Of a DNA stretch of 64,000 nucleotides, positions 50,426-60,900 are shown piece after piece. The notes below the pieces were generated by a model. The model saw only the letters and a list, made by a program, of their open reading frames with translations, was not told the DNA's origin and searched no databases. Source of the DNA: Datura wrightii. Lineage: Eukaryota; Streptophyta; Magnoliopsida; Solanales; Solanaceae. The stretch spans positions 156,552,501 to 156,616,500 of the forward strand of contig JASDFA010000010.1 of NCBI GenBank assembly GCA_035772735.1. The letters are read 5' to 3'. Both the position numbers and the translations under genes were made by a program. Every line of letters begins with the position of its first letter. The stretch's first letter is position 1.

Positions 50426-50729
50426 TGTTTTTTTATATTTTCTGTATCACAAATGATATAATCGATATAAAAGGAAATAAATATATGTGATGCAAGAGCG
50501 AATGAATACAAGCTAAATTAGAGCAAATAGATGCAACCTAAATGCACGTATTAATACAATAAATATAGTTATATGTCATCTCAAAAAATATTAAAATACA
50601 AAGAGAGAGGTGAAAATATAAGTATGCAGAGAGATAGAGGATACAACCTAAATATGTGTATAAATACAACAAATACAGTTGTTTAATATCTCAAAGAATA
50701 TAGAAGGTGAAAAACCAGTATAGAGGGAG

Positions 50730-50820
50730 AGAGAAAAAAAAAGAGAAAGAGGGAGAGAGAGAGAGAGAGAGAGGCGAGAGAGGAGAGGGGGAGAGAAAGA
50801 GAGAGAGAAAGAGAAAGAGT
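50730..50820. repeat. GA-rich microsatellite
   Basis: (GA)n with short A interruptions, complementary in sense to the CT-rich tract 400 bases to the left. Confidence 0.9.
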
Positions 50821-51080
50821 GATATGAAAGATCATGTAAGAAAGAGTGATATGAAAGATCATGTAGTAATTATAGCATGATTTTTGGTAATTTACTAGTT
50901 TAAAAAGATAGTGTTTCATATTTAACTCAATACATTAATTAGTGTATTTGTATTCAAATATAAAATACCCTACTTTTTAAATGAATATATTGGCCATAAA
51001 TTGTAGTTACTGAAATTCTAGCTATAAAAACCGATTTTCAGTCAAAAGTGTTCCATTTATGTAAATTTCTCAAAAAAAAA

Positions 51081-51690
51081 TATGACGGCCCATTTAGGGG
51101 CCCAACTAGCTTAAGGGAAAATTACAGATAAATGCCTTTGGACTTTGGACTATCCAATTTATAAAATATGAACTATACATATTTATACATAATATTTTGA
51201 TATATATATATAGTTGGGCCATGTTGGTAAACTAGATGACTGAAATAATGCATTTAAGTTTCCCCAATAAGTTACTTCAGTTCTTAACAACAAATTAGGC
51301 ATGGAATTAGCCCGGCCCATCAAAATAGATGCCAAAACTTCAATTAGTCAATTGCAAGCTTGATTTTGCATATACATGGAGGATTATTGATTGATTGATC
51401 CAGTGCAATGAATTTCCCACTAAAACCAGCAGACCACAGATTGACATTGGTGTTATTTGTAGTAAGTACATAGACCAGAGGCAATGCTTTGAGTAAAACA
51501 ATAATCTAATGAAATGGAGTTCTAAAAACATAGTTCAAAACAATTAACACATCCACACATGATGGTTGAGTTTAAGGATACAACTTCAAACATGAACAGA
51601 ATCTGGTTGTTGCAAAAAAAAAAAAAAAAAAAAAAAGGACTAACACACTACAACTTCAAATCAAACAATTAAAGAATCACAATCTTGAAT
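51081..51690. other. 3' flank of the PLAC8 gene
   Basis: Contains the presumed 3' UTR (gene is on the minus strand) and a poly-A run of about 24 at 51615-51638. No other feature seen. Confidence 0.45.
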
Positions 51691-53189
51691 TTACTTGGAC
51701 ATGGATTGTACTTGAGGAGCTTGATTCACTTGTTGGTTCCCATATTGCTGCTGAGCAACAATACCATTCCACCCTGCACCACATTTATTAGAACAAGGTT
51801 AAGATTGTGGATTAGAGTTTCATCACCATCTACTAGCAAAAAATACTTTCACGTGTAGGTAATAATCTCGTTCTATTAGTTTAAACTTTTAGATGAATGG
51901 TACAATATGGTAAAAATATTAATTGTACCAAGTGTGACATGTACCTAGAGCAGGATCAAGTCCCCTGTTCCGAAGCTCTCTGAATTCTTGACAAAGAGAG
52001 CAACATGGGCAGAAAATATGGGAAATTACGTCTGAATAAGGAGCTTCCACTAGATTATATCTCTGTCTCAACTGGGTTCTATACTTTGAGCCCATGATCC
52101 ACTGAGAGCAAAGAGCAGGCATCATCAGCATGTATATGAATGTCCCCAAAGGGCATGCTGCATTAATCACCAAAAAATAAATTAAAAAAAAAATCAATCT
52201 TTAGTATTAGTCGATAGCACAAGCTAGCAACCACAGTTTATTCCCGAAATGAAAATATAAAAGGGAAAGAGTTTAACTTATATATACTGACAATATAAAA
52301 AGTATTTTTGGATAGACTTGGCAACTTACTCATTTGTCCTGCATCAAGGACTTCGGCTATTTGTCCAAATGTTACACAAGGTAAGAACGCTGTCATAACA
52401 GCTGCACAAACAAAAATGTTCTTTTAGAAGCGGATCAAGGACTTCAAGAGAGTAAACATTTGTCATAACAGTTTCACAAACAAGAACGTTCTTAACAGGT
52501 TCACAAACAAGTATGCTCCTTTAGAGGCCGATCAAGGATTTTATGGTAACAAATGTTTGTCGTAGCAGCTAGACAAACAAGAATGTTCTTAAAAAGAGGA
52601 TCAACACCTTTAGAAATGTTTGTCATAACAACTTCACAAACAACAATGTTCTGCACAGGCAGATCAAGGATTTTAAGTTAGTGGATGTGAAGTACCACTG
52701 TACTATAAGTTCTTGTGATTGCACAAGTATATATATAATATATATTTCAACTATATATATAGAGAGAGTTCGAGTTAAAAGATATCAAATGTATCGAACC
52801 CTATGTGCCAATCTAGTTTTCCTTTAAAAATTTGGTGGAAGAAGAAGGATCAACTGATCCAACAAATTGCATCGCCCTTACCAATCTAAAGTAACCAAAC
52901 AACAAATGCAGAAAAAGGACTAAAATTTAATAGCAAAGAAGAGTAGAATCACAGCATAGTAACACATAAGTAGCTGGTAAACCAAAATAAAATTCTAATT
53001 ACCATTAGTTTGATCCAAATGACAATCAAATAAGCCAGTGCTCCAAGGAGCTCCAATTGGTACTGGTGATGGAGACTGATGTACAGCTTGTACTCCTTGG
53101 AACTGTTGAGGATGTGAGGCAGCTGCAGGTTCATCACCCCTCTCTGGCTGAGGAGTATCTCCTTCATTATTTGCTTCAACTCTTCCCAT
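51691..53189 (-). CDS. PLAC8 family protein (fw2.2-like / cell number regulator / PCR-like)
   Basis: Minus-strand exons 53189-53003, 52401-52330, 52157-51945 and 51773-51691 join into 555 bases (184 residues). All introns are GT-AG and phases close. The start chosen is the ATG giving MGRVEANNEGD. Residues 1-45 are Gln/Pro-rich. The PLAC8 domain starts at APWSTGLFDCHLD (about 47-59) and continues AFLPCVTFGQIAEVLDAGQM (67-86), a hydrophobic TFIYMLMMPALCSQWIMG (91-109), then FCPCCSLCQEFRELRNRGLD (135-154). PLAC8 proteins of plants sit in the plasma membrane and act in metal or calcium transport or in organ size control; fw2.2 of tomato is the best-known member. The Cys usually found after the 'D-x4' of the CHLD segment is replaced here (NAVMT). 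Intron 1 has duplicated splice-site repeats. Substrate not predictable. Confidence 0.93.
52391..52680 (-). repeat. Tandem repeats in PLAC8 intron 1 that copy the exon-2 acceptor site
   Basis: A unit of about 75-90 bases, read on the plus strand as TGTCATAACAGCTGCACAAA then CAAAAATGTTC and GCGGATCAAGGA, recurs about four times. Later copies read TTGTCATAACAGTTTCACAA, TTGTCGTAGCAGCTAGACAA and TTGTCATAACAACTTCACAA. The first copy contains the true start of exon 2 (52401) and its acceptor; the others lie upstream in the intron. Confidence 0.8.
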
Positions 53190-53249
53190 TGTATCCAAAA
53201 ATTTTGCACTTAGGAGAATGAAGAAATTTTTCTGCTTAAATATCAATGA

Positions 53250-54640
53250 GCTCTTTCATAGAGGAAAGGGTTTTTGTGTGACATGAAATGGCATCTTTGA
53301 CTTGGAAAAACCAATCAATGAGAGATTATTCAGATTAGCTGTAGTCAAAAGTATGTCTTTTTCACGTAATACAATTTTTTAGAATTTCAACAATATCACA
53401 GAAATGGACAAAATTCAGGGGTAAATGAATTTTCAAATCAGTAGTCAAGTTATTGGAAGTTTCCAAGACCTTTTTATTCTTCCAAGTTGGCTATGTATTC
53501 ATATGCCAACTAGCCAAGTTTGGTGGCTAGTTACATCTTGGGAGGAGGATTAGCATAACGTCCCTTTTCAATATTGTTTTGTTTGATTTGCATTTTAGCA
53601 GTTTCATTTTCGTTGTAGATATTTAGACTATCCTTCTTTAATTTGTTGCACTTGAGTGGATAATCTTTTGAAAACAGTTCTATTTCTACGAAGTACTACG
53701 TACATCCTGTTCTTTCCAAATCCTACTTGTGAAATTACACTAAATATGTTATTATTTAAAGTATCCTCATCTCTATTTCACTCATCAAATATTCTCTGCA
53801 GAGTCGGTCTTTATTCCCCCCACCCCATGGTAGGAAAATGCCCAAGGTCATATATTGGACTTGCTGTTAATTTAGATAATGAACAAAAAAGATACGACAT
53901 TCTGGAAGGTAGTTGTTCAAAGTCAACTTGCAATACAGGAGACGTGTAGTGCATTAAAACAGATGATTGAATTTTATAATGTACATACTAATAAGCCATT
54001 ATTTGATATAAGAAGACACGTTTTTATCATCATTATAACAGTAAAGTCAACATATGACTAGATTGTAGATGTTTTGCATTGTGGCATGATCACCAAATTC
54101 TATCTTGAATGTCCCATTATTCAAAATGTTTCTCTAAGAAAATAACTCTCTAAAAATATTAGGAAAATGAACACCCCCCTACCCACATGGCGTTTGCCTA
54201 GAATCTAGATTATAGGTAAATGCTCGACACAATAATTTCTGCCTACTTACAAACACCAAAATATAATTTTAAAAGATCACTTATTTCCAGGAAATACATT
54301 TTCCTTCGTACCAAACATACATCCTTCAGAGAATTAGAGTAGATCATTGTGTTGAGTAAATATGTGGATGATCCCCACAGTTGACAGTTTGGTTTCCTAA
54401 CTATAGCAACATGACAGAATCATTACTGAAGCCAAATGGAGAAAAATATCAGCTAAATTGATTAACTGTGTACTACAATACTACCAATATTTCTTGTTCG
54501 GCCAGCAGCAACCAGCCTACCAGTATCTTGCTAATTCAATATCTGTATCATTATTTCTGTAAGGAATGTTCAGATCAGCCTTTCTGTGCCGTGCTAATTA
54601 CAAAAATCAGATCAAGGAAAAAATTAAAAGAAAGGCTATA
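53250..54640. other. Intergenic DNA between SGB1-like 3' end and PLAC8 5' end
   Basis: Holds the PLAC8 promoter near 53200-53500 (no clear TATA found). The rest has no recognised gene. Both genes are on the minus strand. Confidence 0.45.
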
Positions 54641-54946
54641 CAAAAATAGCAACAAATAGGTACTCTAGTATATAATGTGATCTACTACTAGCTGAGGCAG
54701 ATGCAGTTTCATGCTTCCACAGGCAATAGTCACGGACCAGTAGAGTGAGCAGAATAGCAGCAAAAATAAGCAGAGTGACAATTGCCCTATGAAAACTCGC
54801 TTTGTGACAATTTTTATCTTGATTGTTCCTCGTTTGCTGCCATTCCTGCCTATGAACACACTCCAAAATTGCAAAAATCAAGAAAGAATTTGGATGTTCA
54901 ATCACTACCAATCTGAACTTAATATAGAGTGTGATCTAGTCAACCA
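54640..54946 (-). other. Presumed 3' UTR of the SGB1-like gene
   Basis: Directly downstream of the stop codon at 54947. It opens a short frame with a hydrophobic helix (AIVTLLIFAAILLTLLV) that has no family resemblance; I treat it as untranslated. Confidence 0.4.
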
Positions 54947-57900
54947 CTAATGAGAAGGAAGAAGGGCAAACTCAATCTCCTGTAATGTTTTTCCTTTTGT
55001 TTCCACAACGTTCTTTTTCACAAAGGCCACCGCCAACAAACAAAAACCCGCAAAGATTGAATACACAATTTGTGGTCCAAGATGCTCGAGCATCGGCAGA
55101 AACAGAAGACCGACTAAAAAATTTATGACCTATAAAAGAGCAAAATATGCTATGAGAATACATTGGGAAAGAAAAGATAAAAAATTAAAGCATCAGTCTA
55201 ACGAAAGCTCTGATATTTTCTTGAGATTTCAGATAAAACAAAAACTATGACAACAACGACAACAATAACATGATTATAACAAAAGGCAAGTGCCAAGAAC
55301 ACTTTATAATTTTAAATTACTGCAGTAGCTGAACCACAAATGAACTGGAATGTGAATGGGGACATAAGAAGTAGACACTTATCTCAAATCTTTTTTTCTT
55401 TTTTGAGATATCGAAGATGATCTCACACCATTTTGTATTTAGAACAGTATACACCTTTACCAGCTAAGTTTAGATCTCCCTTAAATGATGTAAAAAGTCT
55501 TCCAGGTTTATTTTAAGCACAAAACACTTTGACCAACCAACACCTCATCAGAAAATCAAAGGGTTGGTCATGTGCAAAGATTAGATTCTTATTTGAAGTA
55601 AAGAATACGAAATGAATACTGTATAAAAAGTTTTGGGATGAATTAGAACAAGGATATCTTTTTGTCACGCAATCCTCAAGGCACACGGTTCGAAATGGCA
55701 TATAATGGACCAGCCCCTCTACCCGTCTCCACTTAAATACCAGGCTTTTGTCTACAACAAGACTCAAACCTGTGACTCATGATGGTTGAATTTAACTGCA
55801 CATCTTGTTGGATCTGCGCCAACAGCAGGATGTGGCTGTGCGTACATTTAGCCAGCAGCGACTCGTTGGGTCAATGACTGGACATCTAGAACATATGTTA
55901 CCCAATGGGAGATGTGTAATTCCAAGCGATTACCAGAAAATAAATCTCCTCCTTACAGTCACCCCCTCCCTCAACTAGTACCGTGTATCAACGTCCAAAC
56001 TAGTTAGTGTTGGCCATATGAATCCTCTACATCCATCACTCTGTTCGGACTCGTTTCACCCCCAGTACTCAATTACCCCCCCCCCCCCCCGGGGCCCCAA
56101 AAAAATGAAAGAACATGCAAAAGAAGTTCTTGGATTTCATTATGTTGAAGATGGGCTTTGGGGAGAAATTGAGGAAGTGGATCAGTTTTTGTGTCTCTTC
56201 AGTGAGATACTCGATTTTGAAAATGGCAATCCGTATGGTTTTTTGGTAGTTCTAGGGGTTGAGGCAGTGGATCCTTTATTACCAATGCTCTTTATCTTGG
56301 TGATGGAAGCATTGAGAAGAATGATGAACAGAGCAGTTTTAGGCGGACATATCAAGGGGTTCAAGGCTGAGGTTAAGGGTGTGGTTATCACGGAAATTAC
56401 TCCTCTTATTTATAAATGCTACTTTGGTATTTTGTGATGCAGATGGAACCCAGTTGGACTACCTTGGGCAAGTCTCATCTTGGTCACATGTGGTGTCACG
56501 GCTTAAAATTAATCTCAGAAAATGCAAGATCAGCAGTGGATAATATTGACTTGCTTGCCCAAGTTTTTCAATGTAGGGTAGGTGTTATTCCTACTACATA
56601 CCTTGGATAGCCTCTAGGATTATCCAACAAGGATATCAGATTTGAAATCCAATTATTCAGAGGGTTGAGAAGAGGTTAGCAGGTTGGCAAAAAGAGATAC
56701 TTGTCCAAAGGAGGCAAAGACATGCCTATTAAGAGCACTTTATCGAGTATCCCTACATACTGTATATTCTTGTTCAATGATCCTACAGTTGTGATAGGGA
56801 AGTTAGAAAGGTTGCAACGAAATTTTCTTTGGGATGTGGCGGACAGGGTAAAGAAGTTTCATTTAGTTCATTGGAAAACCATGACAATCTCCTAAATGGT
56901 GCGGAGGACTTGGGGTTAAGGACTTGAAGCTCTTTAACGAAGCACTCTTGGGTAAATGGTTGTGGAGATTTGTGATGGAGAGAGAAACTTCATGGAGAGT
57001 GGTGATAGCGGATAAATATGGAAAGATGAAAGGGGAATGGAGAACAAATGTTAGCACGATGCCCTTGGGGGGTGGTGTGTGTGGGATGCTTTTGATGATA
57101 ACATTGGTTGTAGAGTTGGGTAAGGGAGTAGGGTTAGTTTGTGGGGACAAAAGTGGTTTGGACGTTTGGTGCGTAAGGATGAATTTCCGGTATTGTATAG
57201 AGTCTCTTGCCAAAGAACATTGTTTGTTCAGCAAGTTAGGGGGACTCTTGGGGATTGGACCTTATGGGATTTGAGGTTTAGGAGAACTTTACAAGACTAG
57301 GACGTCATCGAGTTTCAGAGATTGTTAGGTTTACTTCGAAAGCAATGCGAGCCAGTTAGCAGACCCGAGGTTTTGAGTTAGGGAATACCTAAGTGTTCTT
57401 GGTTAAGTCCTTCTATGAGAAACTTTTGGTTAGGGCACAGGATCATTTTCCATGTCTCGGTGTGGGTACCAAAAGTGCCAAGGAAGTGCGCTTCTTCACC
57501 TAGCTCCACTCTTCTAGGTGAGCATCAACTCCTTGACGGTTCTTGCCATAACCTAAGAAACTCCAAACCATCTAAAGATATCCCCTCATAACCTCATGCC
57601 TAAATTGCAGTGTAACAAGATATGGTTCACATCCTCACCTGCCTCCTTACAATCTTAGGAAAAGAAAGGTTGTTTGTATGAGCTGGTTTTTCCTTTGTAA
57701 GGAGGCAGGTGAGGATGTGATCCATATCTTGTTACACTGCAATTTAGGCACGAGGTTATGAAAGGATATCTTTAGATGGTTCAGAGTTTCTTGGGTTATG
57801 GCAAGAATCAAGTTGTTGAGGCTCAGCTGGAAGAGGAGAGCTAGGGGAAGAAGCACAAGGCTTGGTTATTCCCTTTGTTTTGATGTGGGTCATTTGGAAA

Positions 57901-60900
57901 GAGAGGAATAGGAGAGCTTTTGAAGGGATGGAGATGAGTTTTGCTCATTTGAGGAATAGCCTCCTATCCTTTATATTCTTGGATTGGTGTCTTTTGGAGA
58001 GAACCGTATTTTGTAGGTTTCTCCTCTTTTGGTATATCACTTGTATACGAAAAAATTCGCCTTGTTATTTTAAATGAAGCCTTTTACTTGATCAAAAAAA
58101 TAAGAATTTATTAAGACTTGACAGTTTGCATAAGAACAATACATTGTGTCATATATTGGTCAAAGTTGTCAGACGAAATTAATAGAGATCCTTCCCTGTT
58201 TGATTATTCTTCAACCAAGGACAAAGAAAAGAGAATAATTTGCAACAAAACAAAAGAATCAAGAGCAGGATGAGAATACCCAATGCGCAGCCATGCATAG
58301 AGCCATTGCCTTTGCCCTAATCCGGCCAGGGAATATCTCTGACAGTAGGAGGCTAGGGACTGGACCAGCACCCAAAGAAAATGCCAACACATACCTAAGA
58401 TAAATAATTTTCCATTATTGAAAGAAAACAACTAGCCTTTGCTTTTGTGCATTTGTAGTTATCTTCTTTACAGTCAGTAAGGCTACCTATAGCATAAGAT
58501 TGTCTCATCTTTTATTGATTAACCAGTCACATTTACCAACTACATAAGGGCACATTTCTCTAGAATTCAATTAACAACTGTTATCCATAAGTACGGAAAC
58601 CATTTATGTTCGTTCATCTTATCTGCTTAGCAACTTCTCTTTGTTTGACTAAGATTACTTTCCCAGAAGGAAGGAGTCATAAGTCCTAGATAGTTATTTT
58701 GTTGATATCTAATTGTTACAGTATAATATCTAGTCCTTTCTATCAATAATGCATCAACTACTACGACGACAGTCTTGAAGTGGATTACTCACACTAGGGT
58801 CCCACCAACTGATAGGTATAAAACTGCAGAGCTTGGTGCAAATGAACTCGCAGCTGTTACTTGGAGACCCGTTGCAATTGCCTGCACCAAAAACATCTCA
58901 GAAGTTTAAACATGAGAAAGAAAAATATAGTGACACGATTCTAAGACCATCCGTGGTAAGCACAGATGTTAAACTTGGAACTACATGCTACTATTGATTG
59001 ATGTAGGATTGAGCAAACACGACTAGGTTACCATGCCCAAGAAACTTCCAATTAGAAGCACCTTCCTCCCAAGCCTATCCATCAAAATCATTGCAATAAT
59101 AGACCCTGTGGATGATGTAGACAACAGTGAAATGAGAAATCACTAACAGATCCAAGAGTGCTATACATGTTTTGTATAGAGAGGGGATAAGTTACCTGTT
59201 AAATTTACGATCCCAACGCATGTATTTGCAGTGTCTGAAGGTACTCCAGCCTTTTTAAAAACAGTTGAAGAGAAATAAAATACAGCATTTATTCCAGATA
59301 GTTGTTGCAAAGCAAATAAGGCAGATCCAATGAAAACCACTGTCCAAACGGCAAAAGTTATAAATTCATAAACTCTCTCACATGCAAATATTGACAGAAT
59401 GAAAACATGTCATCAATAATTATACCTTTAAAATGACGACCATACAGTAGCTCTCCAAACCTAACATTATCCACCTCATCCCCTTTTTCTGTCTTTGACA
59501 TTTCTGCAATGGCATACTTGACATGTGGTGCTCCCATAAGCTTTTCAAGTTCTTCTTCAGCCAAATCAATTCTTCCTCTCTGAGTAAAGTTCACAAACAA
59601 GGTGAAAAGTCCGATCAGAGACTTTGAAGAAATTATTCCCTAGATACACATGTCGTGTTATTTCACAATTGAATCAATTCACCATAAGCTGCTGAGTGTT
59701 TGCAAATGATAGACACAAAATTGACATTAAATCAATAGGGTCCTGCACTGGAGCGCCATAATACTATACCAACTTTCAATTTGACAAGTATAATAATGTG
59801 CCAACTATTCAATGATATAAATACAGCGTAGTCTTGACTGTAGTGTCAGGACCCAAAGACAAATTGTGGCAGCAACGAACCAATAATGTTTCTCAATAGT
59901 AGAGTTGTATTAAAACCTGCTAAGTTATTGTACACAGGAAGAACACAAGCGCATCAATGAATAGAGAAAGCAATCAGGATAATGTTGTTGGAATTTGTCA
60001 TGATTATATGACCTTCAGTTATTTCATTATGTTGCCTCTATCTTGTCATCATTAGCATTTTAGTTACTGATTTTTAGTATTTGAATAAGACCCCTCCTAC
60101 TGTTCAGGAGTATAGCTAGCAGTTAGTTTCCTTAAGTTAGTTGTAGGTTGTTATTCTCTGTTGTATTTAAAGTTTGGCTGTTGAATGAATAAAATCATCT
60201 TTCGACTACTTTTATCTATAGAGTTTGTAGCCTCATATGAAACATGGTTAAATAGATCTACAATAAGAAGGAAATTCAAATAACTACATATTCACCTAAA
60301 ACAGCCAAGATCCAAGAAGATTGGATGAGTTATGCTTTAGGGACGTGGAAAGACGTTTAAGATAATCCGTATGTTCATTCTAGCCAACGTAGATGGATAC
60401 AATTTAGAGTATGAGTACATACAAAAGATTTGAATATATATTCAAGACAGAAACCAAGCAGTAGCTTAGAAAAATAGATTGCCCATGTATGCATTTCAAG
60501 TATTCGCTCATCAATTGAAATAAAGAAGAGAGCCTTCCATTTGGTGACCTAGTATTTGAATTGTTTAGCAAATTTTACTATTTGCAAGACTCACAAGAAA
60601 CTGAACTTGCTGATGCCACTTTCCTATCCACTACAAGAAACTAAATGATTTAAGAGCACGTTGACCAACCTTAACAAGCCAGTGAGGACTCTCAGCGCAG
60701 AATTCCATCAAAACAGCAAGTAATGCAGCAGGAATGGTGGATATCCAAAAGCAAACTCGCCACCTGTGACATCATTGTAGAAATAGTTACACATCACTCA
60801 ATTAATTAACGGAATGCTTTAAACATGTATTATAATCGTCTGCTCTCAATATGCTCCCGTAAAAAGCAGTTTAACAGTCTCAAACTGAAGAAAGACAGTT

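Larger units (their letters stand above)
50092..51071. mobile_element. Mutator-like non-autonomous element (copy B), 980 bp
   Basis: The left end GAAAAAATTACAT and the inverse of the right end (GAGAAATTTACAT) agree at 11 of 13 positions. Exactly nine A residues flank each side (50083-50091 and 51072-51080), consistent with a 9-bp target duplication, although homopolymer flanks are weaker evidence. The interior is dominated by CT-rich (50205-50425) and GA-rich (50730-50820) microsatellite tracts on opposite sides, which form an internal inverted repeat. Confidence 0.65.

Noticed and set aside
50173..50511. Arg/Glu-rich 112-codon frame and its Ser/Leu-rich antisense partner
   Set aside because: Both are translations of CT/GA microsatellites inside a transposon.
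54636..54911. 91-codon minus-strand frame with one hydrophobic helix downstream of the SGB1-like stop codon
   Set aside because: It lies in the presumed 3' UTR, has no recognisable homologue and no separate promoter was seen.
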